Assembly: GCA_019421725.1 (NCBI GenBank)
Contig: JAHZES010000047.1
Span: 509-5,512, forward strand
Length of the DNA: 5,004 bases
Source: Clostridiales bacterium
Lineage (GTDB): Bacteria; Bacillota; Clostridia; Oscillospirales; Acutalibacteraceae
Direction of reading: 5' to 3'
Positions 1 through 5,004 of the stretch are shown here, piece by piece. The translations under genes and the position numbers were made by a program. Numbering within the stretch: position 1 is the stretch's first letter; each line of letters starts with the position of its first letter. The notes beneath the pieces are model-generated. The model made no database searches and was not told where the DNA came from. It worked only from the letters and a program-made list of their open reading frames with translations.

Positions 1-44
1 GCATCGGACTGCAATTTAAAGCAGCAGTCCGATGCATTTTATTT
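1..44 (+). terminator. Intrinsic terminator hairpin between convergent genes
   Basis: A perfect 12-bp inverted repeat pairs GCATCGGACTGC (1-12) with GCAGTCCGATGC (24-35) around an 11-nt loop. It is followed on the plus strand by TTTTATTT (37-44). This is the classic form of a Rho-independent terminator for a plus-strand gene lying left of the window. The pdaA stop codon on the other strand is 33 nt away, so the same hairpin probably ends pdaA transcription as well. Its T-tract in that direction would fall outside the window and cannot be checked. Confidence 0.85.
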
Positions 45-68
45 GGCGAAGAACGGAAAATATTGTAC

Positions 69-932
69 TTATTCTGAGGAGGAATCAAGAGAAAGACTTT
101 CCGTCAGCGCAGAAAGCGGCAGAAAATGATAGCCCATTTCTTCCCACTTGCTCAATAGTTCATCGAGAACTTCACCGTTTGTTTTTGAAGTATTGTGCAG
201 CAGAACCACTGCACCCGGGTGAATTCGTTTTGTCAGCTTGCTGAGGGCTTCTTCCCGCGTCGGTTGGCTGTCCTGATTCCAATCAACATAGGCAAGGCTC
301 CAAAAAAAGGTTTTGTATCCCAACTGCTGAGCCATTTTCAAATTTACCAGGTTATATTTTCCTTGTGGGGGGCGATAATCCATGGGCATTTCAATCCCAG
401 TTATTTCTTTGAATTTAGTTTGCACATCATTTAATTCTTTGGAGAAGGAAGCTTCGTCAGTAAGCGAGGCCATGTTGGGATGGTGGTAGGTGTGGTTTCC
501 AACGGTGTGGCCCTCGGCAACCATTCGTTTAACCAGTTCGGGCGCGCTTTCCAGATAATGTCCCACCACAAAGAAAGTTGCCGGTGCGCGATGCTTTTTT
601 AACGCGTCCAGGATTGCGGAGGTATTTCCGTTTTCATATCCGCAGTCAAAGGTAAGATAAATTACTTTTTCGTCCTTGCTGCCCATGTAATAGGCGTTGT
701 ATTGCATCAATTCGGAAACAGAGACGTTGCCGGACGGCTGTTCGCCTTCCTTGCCAAAACCAAGTCCCCAGTCTCTGGTTGCCGAGACGCTTCCGGTAGT
801 GGCTTTTGCCAGGGCGCCGCTGCTCAGCCGAATGCCGGTCAGAACGGCGGCAGGAACCAGCAGTACGGCAAGCAGCGTGCCCAAAAGCAGCCACAGAGTC
901 TTGCGTGCCGGGCGGGTCATAATAATTTTCAT
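69..932 (-). CDS. pdaA: PdaA-type polysaccharide deacetylase (delta-lactam-biosynthetic de-N-acetylase)
   Basis: This 287-aa protein removes the N-acetyl group from muramic acid in spore-cortex peptidoglycan. That step leads to muramic delta-lactam, which cortex-lytic enzymes need at germination. It has a basic N-terminus and one membrane segment (about residues 12-34), so the catalytic domain (about 88-275) is probably anchored outside the membrane. NodB/CE4 motifs appear in order: TFDCGYENG (94-102, catalytic-base Asp96), GNHTYHH (145-151, metal-ligand histidines), RPPQG (187-191), FWSLAYVDW (210-218) and HPGAVVLLH (238-246, catalytic His246). The YENG, SLAYVDW and HPG..LLH spacing matches Bacillus PdaA as I recall it, rather than a generic chitin deacetylase. 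Cys97 sits where most CE4 enzymes have the second Asp; recalled PdaA proteins also lack that Asp. The ATG start is supported by AGGAAGGA (941-948 on this strand), 8 nt upstream. In Bacillus the gene is under sigma-G; I could not see a convincing sigma-G promoter here. Confidence 0.93.
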   Translation of the reverse strand: MKIIMTRPARKTLWLLLGTLLAVLLVPAAVLTGIRLSSGALAKATTGSVSATRDWGLGFGKEGEQPSGNVSVSELMQYNAYYMGSKDEKVIYLTFDCGYENGNTSAILDALKKHRAPATFFVVGHYLESAPELVKRMVAEGHTVGNHTYHHPNMASLTDEASFSKELNDVQTKFKEITGIEMPMDYRPPQGKYNLVNLKMAQQLGYKTFFWSLAYVDWNQDSQPTREEALSKLTKRIHPGAVVLLHNTSKTNGEVLDELLSKWEEMGYHFLPLSALTESLSLDSSSE

Positions 933-935
933 TGT

Positions 936-952
936 GGAAATCCTTCCTTTCC
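936..952 (-). promoter_or_regulatory. pdaA ribosome binding site within a small hairpin
   Basis: In the minus-strand mRNA, GGAAA and TTTCC (5-bp arms, plus-strand positions 948-952 and 936-940) flank a 7-nt loop, GGAAGGA, that carries most of the Shine-Dalgarno sequence. The strong SD fixes the start codon at 932. The short stem may be incidental. Confidence 0.5.
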
Positions 953-1207
953 GCTGTACCGCAGATTTGTTAATGCGTCATTGTTTAACGGTTATCGTCA
1001 GTTTCATGTCTATTCAGCGGTCGGTTTGTCTTATGAACAAAGATTCTGCAGAATGAAAACGGCTTGGGTGGCGCTGCGGTGCGTATTTTTCTACATACTC
1101 CGTGAAGCAATAAAGATTTGCTCGATTCTGTACCGTATATGTACTCGTTTTTGAGCGGCAGCCTGTGATTCACAAAAAAATCCTACATGCGGATTCTGGA
1201 ATCTTTA

Positions 1208-1236
1208 TTGCATTTTAATATATAATATGATATAAT
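1208..1236 (+). promoter_or_regulatory. Extended -10 sigma-A promoter for the nfeD-SPFH unit
   Basis: TTGCAT (1208-1213) is separated by exactly 17 nt from a consensus TATAAT (1231-1236). A TG dinucleotide at 1228-1229 adds an extended -10 element. A second TATAAT at 1221-1226 lacks a partner -35. Transcription would start near 1243, about 58 nt before the nfeD-like start codon. Confidence 0.75.
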
Positions 1237-1286
1237 AAATTAACAAAGTGTTCAATTGGTTAAAGCAAGGTGTTTTAACTGAACAC

Positions 1287-1292
1287 AGGAGG
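1287..1292 (+). promoter_or_regulatory. Shine-Dalgarno deciding the nfeD-like start
   Basis: A perfect AGGAGG lies 8 nt before ATG 1301. An in-frame GTG at 1292 overlaps this SD and so cannot be the start, although it lengthens the open frame by three codons. Confidence 0.9.
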
Positions 1293-1300
1293 TGAGTATT

Positions 1301-1777
1301 ATGTCTGAACGGGACGCTTTAGTCTGGCTCGGTGTAGTGGTCGTATGCGTAATCGTGGAGGCGTTGACGGCTCAGCTGATTTCCATTTGGTTCGTCGTCG
1401 GCGGAATTGCAGCATTGATCGCATGTCTCTGCGGCATCAGCTTTTGGTGGCAGCTGGCGTGTTTTCTGATTGTTTCCACTGTTGCGCTGGCAGCAACGCG
1501 GCCGCTGGTGAAGAAGCTTCTTGTCAGAAAAAGGGTTTGCACCAATGCAGACCGCGTTATTGGCATGACTGCAGTGGTGACAGAGGAAATCAATAACAGT
1601 CTCGGGCTGGGGCAGGTCAATGTTTCGGGAAATATCTGGTCTGCGCGTTCTGTGGACCAGTCGGTTGTTCCAGTCGGCAGCAGTGTGCAGGTTCAAGCAA
1701 TTCAGGGTGTAAAGCTGATGGTCCTGCCGCTTTCCGACACAAAAGAGTCGTCTGATTTTAACAAAACAGTTCAGTAA
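1301..1777 (+). CDS. NfeD-like membrane protein with C-terminal OB-fold
   Basis: This 158-aa protein belongs to the short NfeD class, which lacks the ClpP-like protease domain of long NfeD proteins. Three hydrophobic segments are visible (about residues 6-24, 27-45 and 50-67), followed by a basic stretch (KKLLVRKR, 71-78). The soluble domain (about 85-145) has the family pattern TNADRVIGMTAVVTEEI, then G-x-V-x-V-x-G-x-x-W-x-A-R-S (104-117) and a closing GVKLMVLPL (136-144). That is the five-strand OB-fold typical of NfeD C-termini. Family members usually sit beside an SPFH/stomatin gene and are thought to partner it in membrane microdomains or membrane quality control; the exact activity is unknown. 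The next gene, 15 nt downstream, is such a partner, so the two are probably co-transcribed from the 1208-1236 promoter. The C-terminal tail (146-158) is polar and not conserved. Confidence 0.9.
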   Translation: MSERDALVWLGVVVVCVIVEALTAQLISIWFVVGGIAALIACLCGISFWWQLACFLIVSTVALAATRPLVKKLLVRKRVCTNADRVIGMTAVVTEEINNSLGLGQVNVSGNIWSARSVDQSVVPVGSSVQVQAIQGVKLMVLPLSDTKESSDFNKTVQ

Positions 1778-1792
1778 AAGGAGAGATTATTT

Positions 1793-2722
1793 ATGTGGCC
1801 ATACATCATTGCCGGGCTTGTTGTTTTGTTTCTGATTATTTTGATTGCAAATATCAAGATTGTTCCGCAGGCAAACGCGTATGTTGTGGAACGGTTGGGT
1901 GCGTATTCCGCAACGTGGGAAACGGGTTTGCACTGGAAGATTCCGTTTATTGAAAAAATATCGCGCAAGGTGTCCCGTAAGGAACAGGTTATCGATTTTC
2001 CGCCGCAGCCGGTTATTACAAAGGATAATGTCACAATGCAGATTGATACGGTGGTCTATTTCCAAATCACCGATCCAAAGCTTTATACCTACGGCGTAGA
2101 ACGCCCGGTTTCGGCCATTGAAAATCTGACGGCTACCACGCTGCGTAACATTATCGGCGATTTGGAACTGGACCACACGTTAACTTCGCGCGATGTTATC
2201 AATACGAAAATTCGCGTTATTCTGGATGAAGCAACCGATGCGTGGGGAATTAAAATCAATCGTGTTGAATTGAAAAACATTATGCCTCCGCGTGAAATTC
2301 AGGAAGCGATGGAAAAGCAGATGAAAGCAGAGCGCGAACGCCGTGAAGCGATTCTTCGTGCAGAAGGCGAAAAACGCAGCGAGATCCTTGTGGCGGAAGG
2401 CCATAAAGAGGCTGCCATTCTCCGCGCAGACGCCGTAAAGGAATCCAAGATTCGTGAGGCTGCCGGTGAGGCGGAGGCGATTATGTCTATTCAGAGTGCT
2501 ATGGCAGACAGTATCAAGCTTCTGAATGCTGCTGCTCCCTCCGAACGGGTAATTGCCCTCAAGAGCCTGGAGGCATTTGCAAAAGCCGCCGACGGAAAGG
2601 CGACCAAAATTATTATTCCTTCCGAAATTCAGTCCCTTGCCGGGCTTGCTGCCTCGCTGAAGGAATTGGTAACAGAGAAAGTGCCGGAGCCGGAAAAAAA
2701 CGCTGCAGAAAAAATTCAGTAA
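1793..2722 (+). CDS. SPFH/stomatin-family protein (QmcA-like paraslipin)
   Basis: This 309-aa protein is a membrane-anchored SPFH (band 7) protein of the kind that forms large oligomeric rings in the membrane. An N-terminal hydrophobic anchor (about 3-20) leads into the SPFH domain (about 21-175). Landmarks are IKIVPQ (21-26), VERLGAY (32-38), GLHWKIPF (45-52), the KDNV segment (77-80), LRNIIGDLELD (117-127) and WGIKINRVELKNI (151-163). A long charged helix follows (about 170-235), rich in Ala, Glu, Arg and Lys with AEGEKR- and AEGHKE-type repeats, as in QmcA and stomatins. The C-terminal part contains IIIPSEIQSLAGLAASLKEL (273-292), like the conserved tail of QmcA, and ends in a charged, non-conserved stretch. 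The start ATG has AGGAG (1779-1783) 9 nt upstream. With the adjacent NfeD-like gene it forms the same pairing as qmcA with ybbJ in Escherichia coli. The detailed function is unsettled; suggested roles are scaffolding and quality control of membrane proteins. Confidence 0.93.
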   Translation: MWPYIIAGLVVLFLIILIANIKIVPQANAYVVERLGAYSATWETGLHWKIPFIEKISRKVSRKEQVIDFPPQPVITKDNVTMQIDTVVYFQITDPKLYTYGVERPVSAIENLTATTLRNIIGDLELDHTLTSRDVINTKIRVILDEATDAWGIKINRVELKNIMPPREIQEAMEKQMKAERERREAILRAEGEKRSEILVAEGHKEAAILRADAVKESKIREAAGEAEAIMSIQSAMADSIKLLNAAAPSERVIALKSLEAFAKAADGKATKIIIPSEIQSLAGLAASLKELVTEKVPEPEKNAAEKIQ

Positions 2723-2746
2723 CAAGATAAAGTTATACAAATAATA

Positions 2747-2810
2747 AATAGCCGTGTGCATGTTATTTTTTCAGACCTACAAAAAATCTGAAAGGCGTGC
2801 TGCGGCTATT
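2747..2810 (+). terminator. Long imperfect stem-loop after the SPFH gene, possible terminator
   Basis: AATAGCCG (2747-2754) pairs perfectly with CGGCTATT (2803-2810). The stem continues inward with wobble pairs and one bulge (2755-2764 with 2794-2802). An inner 7-bp stem, TTTCAGA (2769-2775) with TCTGAAA (2787-2793), caps it. It starts 24 nt after the SPFH stop codon, as expected of a unit-ending structure. Only a weak GCATTTTG follows on the plus strand, so efficient intrinsic termination is doubtful. It may instead stabilise the mRNA 3' end. Confidence 0.45.
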
Positions 2811-2815
2811 GCATT

Positions 2816-2844
2816 TTGCGTTGGAATCCCGTAAACTGTATACA
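2816..2844 (+). promoter_or_regulatory. Candidate sigma-A promoter of the purE-purF operon
   Basis: TTGCGT (2816-2821) and TATACA (2839-2844) are 17 nt apart, with partial matches to TTGACA and TATAAT. It is the best-spaced pair I found between the SPFH gene and purE. Transcription would begin near 2851, giving a leader of about 205 nt. The boxes are not strong matches, so the exact site is tentative. Confidence 0.4.
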
Positions 2845-2850
2845 TATTGT

Positions 2851-3055
2851 GGATATTGTGAAAAAACGCATCTGCCCGGAAAGGAATGGTTGTCGGTTTG
2901 AAAAAAGCAATTTTCAAGCGCCGCGCCCTAACGAAGCTTTCAGGGAGTTTTGCGCAATTTTTCAGATGAAAAACGACCGTTCTGTGCGCTTCGGTCGTTT
3001 TTTATTTTTGGTTTCTTGCTTTTGCAGCAAGGCAAAGGAAAGGATGGTCATTTCG
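2851..3055 (+). promoter_or_regulatory. Structured purE leader, probable transcription attenuator
   Basis: The leader carries a hairpin, GTTTGAAAA with TTTTCAAGC (2896-2904 and 2911-2919), a weaker CCCT/AGGG pairing (2926-2929 with 2942-2945), a tight TTTTTC-agat-GAAAAA hairpin (2958-2973), then the intrinsic terminator at 2969-3003. GAAAAA (2968-2973) can pair either upstream or within the terminator. AUGGUUGU (2886-2893) can pair with ACGACCGU (2973-2980), with two wobbles, which would break the terminator stem. I see no purine-riboswitch core (no GUUUCUAC-type joining segment) and no PRPP, ZTP or THF riboswitch landmark. Nor do I see a Bacillus PurBox. The controlling signal is unknown. 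Confidence 0.55.
2969..3003 (+). terminator. Intrinsic terminator upstream of purE
   Basis: AAAAACGACCG (2969-2979) pairs perfectly with CGGTCGTTTTT (2992-3002) around a 12-nt loop. Six T residues (2998-3003), then A, then more T follow. Only 52 nt separate it from the purE start codon and no promoter is visible there, so it most likely acts as a conditional terminator for the operon. Confidence 0.88.
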
Positions 3056-3553
3056 ATGAAAAAGGTTGCAGTAATTATGGGGAGCGACAGTGATTTTCCT
3101 GTTGTTTCAAAAGCAATTCAAACACTAAAAAGCTTTTCTGTCCCGGTCGAAGCTCACGTCATGTCCGCTCACAGAACTCCAGAGGCCGCTGCGGAATTTT
3201 CAAAAAACGCTGCAGCGAACGGTTTTGGAGTAATTATTGCCGCTGCGGGCAAAGCGGCGCATCTGGCGGGCGTTCTTGCTGCGCACACCACGCTGCCTGT
3301 CGTTGGGATCCCAATCAAATCCTCTACATTTGACGGGCTTGACGCGCTGCTTGCCACCGTGCAGATGCCGGGAGGAATACCGGTTGCCACGGTTGCGGTG
3401 GACGGCGCTGAGAATGCTGCGTTGCTTGCGGTACAGATGCTCGCACTTTCTGATGAAGCGCTGGCTTCAAAGCTTTTGGAAAAAAAGATCGCTATGCAAA
3501 AGAGCGTAGAGGAAAAGGATTCCAGACTGCAGAAAGCAGTGGAAGAGCTTTGA
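3056..3553 (+). CDS. purE: PurE, 5-(carboxyamino)imidazole ribonucleotide mutase / AIR carboxylase
   Basis: This 165-aa protein is of normal length for PurE. It forms carboxyaminoimidazole ribonucleotide (CAIR) in de novo purine synthesis, in the cytoplasm, normally as an octamer. Motifs are VIMGSDSD (6-13, phosphate/nucleotide binding), SAHRTP (37-42, with the catalytic-site His39), AAAGKAAHLAGV (62-73), GIPIKSS (84-90) and the TVQMPGGIPVATVAVDG segment (101-117). The AHRTP arginine fits class I (N5-CAIR mutase), but Lys66 and Ala71 replace the usual Gly and Pro of GGAAHLPG. The start at 3056 gives the standard N-terminus MKKVAVIMGS and has AAGGA (3040-3044) 11 nt upstream. An in-frame ATG at 3044 overlaps the SD and would add four residues. 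The frame is also open far upstream, through the terminator, which is not coding. No purK lies next to it here; purF follows after 41 nt, probably on the same transcript. Confidence 0.95.
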   Translation: MKKVAVIMGSDSDFPVVSKAIQTLKSFSVPVEAHVMSAHRTPEAAAEFSKNAAANGFGVIIAAAGKAAHLAGVLAAHTTLPVVGIPIKSSTFDGLDALLATVQMPGGIPVATVAVDGAENAALLAVQMLALSDEALASKLLEKKIAMQKSVEEKDSRLQKAVEEL

Positions 3554-3594
3554 GAGACTGCTCAGGTTTCCGTAGGAAAGAAGGGCGATTCAGT

Positions 3595-5004
3595 ATGGAT
3601 ATGGACAAGCCGCACGAAGAATGCGGTGTTTTCGGAATTTATAATGCAGCACAGTGCGATGTTGTACGGGAAACGTTTTTGGCTCTTCATGCATTGCAGC
3701 ACCGCGGGCAGGAAAGCTGCGGTATTGCAGTCAGCGACGATGGTGTTTTTCGTGCGCATAAAAACCAGGGCCTTGTTTCACAGGTGTTCAATCAACGCAC
3801 CCTGGAAGCGCTTGGTCAGGGAATGATCGCGATTGGCCATGTGCGCTACTCGCCGGATGATGAACTGGAGCGTGCCAATGATCAGCCGTTGGTGATTCGC
3901 TATGCCAAAGGGAATCTTGCGGTTGCAATGAACGGCGCGCTGGTCAACGCATACGAGATCAAAAACATGCTGCAGACCGGCGGGGCGATTTTTCAAACAA
4001 ACAGCAATGCAGAGGTTGTTTCCTACGTAATTGCCCGTGAGCGCTTGAACACGGGCTCCATTGAAGATGCTGTACAGAATGCAATGGATTATCTGAAAGG
4101 CGCTTATTCCATGGTTGTAATGAGCCCGCATAAATTGATTGCAGCGCGCGATCCGCAGGGTTTTCGCCCGCTTTGTATGGGGAGTCTTAACGGAAATCCG
4201 GTTTTTGCATCGGAATCCTGTGCGATTGAAAGCATCGGCGGGGAGTTTGTCCGGGATGTATGTCCGGGTGAGGTCGTCGTCTGCGATGAAAGCGGCATTC
4301 ACAGTCTGACGGGGCATTGCGGAGGGAAAAGCGCGTTTTGCCTGTTTGAGTACATCTATTTTGCCCGTCCCGATTCGGTAATCGGGCAGGTAAGCGTTCA
4401 CTTTGCCCGCCGCCGCGCAGGCGAGCTTCTTGCTGAGGAAAACCCGGTGGAGGCAGACATGGTCTGCGGTGTTCCGGATTCCGGATTGGACGCGACGCTC
4501 GGTTACGCCGAAGCGTCCGGCATCCCGTACGGAACGGCGCTGATTAAAAACAAATATATCGGAAGAACCTTTATTCAGGATACCCAGCTGCACCGCGAGG
4601 CGTCGGTCCGGGTAAAGCTTAATGTGCTCAGGGCCGCTGTTGACGGCAAAAGGATTGTGCTGGTAGATGACTCTATTGTTCGCGGAACGACCTGCAGACA
4701 TATTGTCGGGCTGCTGCGCCAGGCAGGAGCAAAGGAAATCCATTTGAGGGTAACGGCACCGCCATTTCGTTTTCCGTGTTTTTTCGGTACCGATATTCGT
4801 TCTTCAGAGGATCTGATTGCCTGCCGGTTGAGCAGAGAGGCAATGCTTAGCTCCATCGGTGCGGATTCTGTCGGTTTCCTCAGTTTGCAAAGTGCCCGGC
4901 GCATTGCGGGTGGGCAGACAGGGCTGTGCGACGCATGCTTTACCGGCGAATACCCGATCCCGGTGCCGGAAAAACTGCCAACCAGTAAGTACGAACAAAA
5001 AATA
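3595..5004 (+). CDS. purF: PurF, amidophosphoribosyltransferase (partial, runs off the right edge)
   Basis: The frame is open for 470 codons to the window end; Bacillus PurF is about 476 aa, so only a few codons should be missing. It catalyses the committed purine step: PRPP plus glutamine gives 5-phosphoribosylamine. A 9-residue propeptide (MDMDKPHEE) precedes Cys10, the glutaminase nucleophile exposed by self-cleavage. The Ntn glutaminase domain (10 to about 240) has HRGQE (36-40), HVRY (82-85) and the oxyanion Asn113-Gly114. The phosphoribosyltransferase domain has GVPDSG (292-297), the YIGRTFIQ segment (321-328) and the PRPP loop VLVDDSIVRGTT (355-366). Cys249, Cys395, Cys445 and Cys448 match the four 4Fe-4S ligands of Bacillus-type PurF, implying an oxygen-labile enzyme. 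Oddities are Pro87 where Thr is usual after HVRY, and Asn138 in NSNAE where SDTE is usual. The SD AAGAAGGG lies about 9 nt before ATG 3595; ATG 3601 is a less likely start. Confidence 0.95.
   Translation, partial: MDMDKPHEECGVFGIYNAAQCDVVRETFLALHALQHRGQESCGIAVSDDGVFRAHKNQGLVSQVFNQRTLEALGQGMIAIGHVRYSPDDELERANDQPLVIRYAKGNLAVAMNGALVNAYEIKNMLQTGGAIFQTNSNAEVVSYVIARERLNTGSIEDAVQNAMDYLKGAYSMVVMSPHKLIAARDPQGFRPLCMGSLNGNPVFASESCAIESIGGEFVRDVCPGEVVVCDESGIHSLTGHCGGKSAFCLFEYIYFARPDSVIGQVSVHFARRRAGELLAEENPVEADMVCGVPDSGLDATLGYAEASGIPYGTALIKNKYIGRTFIQDTQLHREASVRVKLNVLRAAVDGKRIVLVDDSIVRGTTCRHIVGLLRQAGAKEIHLRVTAPPFRFPCFFGTDIRSSEDLIACRLSREAMLSSIGADSVGFLSLQSARRIAGGQTGLCDACFTGEYPIPVPEKLPTSKYEQKI

Larger units (their letters stand above)
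933..1300. other. Divergent intergenic region between pdaA and the nfeD-like gene
   Basis: This 368-bp stretch has no gene I can support. It contains a 12-bp perfect palindrome, ATTCTGCAGAAT (1043-1054), and three direct copies of GATTCTG (1042-1048, 1124-1130, 1192-1198). The third copy is part of an inverted repeat, GATTC-tg-GAATC (1192-1203). An AT-rich block (1211-1243) holds the rightward promoter and could also act leftward: TTGTTA (complement of 1241-1246) is 18 nt from TATATT (complement of 1217-1222). Whether any of these repeats is an operator is unknown. Confidence 0.5.

Noticed and set aside
933..1010. Sigma-G-type promoter for pdaA (ACGATA, 17 nt, CATTAAC on the minus strand)
   Set aside because: The match is only about half of consensus in both boxes. 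Spore-specific control is expected from the family, but the sequence does not show it clearly.
697..1154. Two overlapping plus-strand frames spanning the pdaA 5' end and the intergenic region
   Set aside because: They are mostly antisense to the pdaA signal-anchor region, have no convincing SD, and resemble no known protein.
985..1173. Minus-strand 62-codon frame upstream of pdaA, GTG start with AGGA 8 nt before it
   Set aside because: It has no recognisable family, a composition rich in Arg, Lys and His, and no supporting context beyond a weak possible leftward promoter. Kept only as a remote possibility.
2811..2968. Guanine/adenine, PRPP (ykkC subtype) or ZTP riboswitch before purE
   Set aside because: Expected from the gene context, but I could not find the conserved core segments of any of these by eye. 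A covariance-model search could overturn this.
2816..3055. In-frame 80-codon N-terminal extension of purE from TTG 2816
   Set aside because: It would translate the promoter -35 box and the intrinsic terminator. PurE proteins start at MGSDSD-type N-termini, and the SD supports ATG 3056.
3778..4743. Long open frame (321 codons) on the minus strand opposite purF
   Set aside because: It lies wholly antisense to purF, whose motifs run throughout. The encoded sequence shows no recognisable domain, and a high-GC3 gene readily leaves such an open antisense frame.

Overview
The window looks like a chromosomal housekeeping segment of an anaerobic, endospore-forming member of the Clostridia, most likely an Oscillospiraceae/Ruminococcaceae-type organism (Clostridium cluster IV). 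This is inferred from four things: a PdaA-type spore-cortex deacetylase, a clostridial-style NfeD plus SPFH pair, an Fe-S-type PurF with a short propeptide, and a PurE of the form with a GKAAHLAG loop. I see no mobile element, CRISPR array, tRNA or rRNA.

Layout. Positions 1-44 hold a strong hairpin with a T-tract, an intrinsic terminator between a gene off the left edge and the convergent pdaA. pdaA (69-932, minus strand) encodes a membrane-anchored polysaccharide deacetylase that makes muramic delta-lactam in the spore cortex. Positions 933-1300 are a divergent intergenic region with a good extended -10 promoter facing right. That promoter drives a two-gene unit: an NfeD-like membrane/OB-fold protein (1301-1777) and, 15 nt later, a QmcA-type SPFH/stomatin protein (1793-2722). 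A long imperfect stem-loop (2747-2810) closes this unit.

Positions 2811-3055 are the leader of a purine operon: a probable promoter, about 120 nt of structured RNA, then a textbook intrinsic terminator (2969-3003) only 52 nt before purE. No promoter is visible between that terminator and purE, so purE transcription almost certainly passes through it, which implies attenuation. I could not match the leader to a purine, PRPP, ZTP or THF riboswitch from memory. It is the best candidate here for an undescribed regulatory element.

purE (3056-3553) and purF (3595 to the right edge, open, nearly full length) carry out two steps of de novo IMP synthesis: formation of CAIR and the committed first step from PRPP. 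PurF keeps its catalytic Cys, its PRPP loop and all four Fe-S cysteines. However, two residues that normally hold the substrate glutamine are replaced (Thr to Pro and Asp to Asn), which is the most interesting protein-level oddity in the window.
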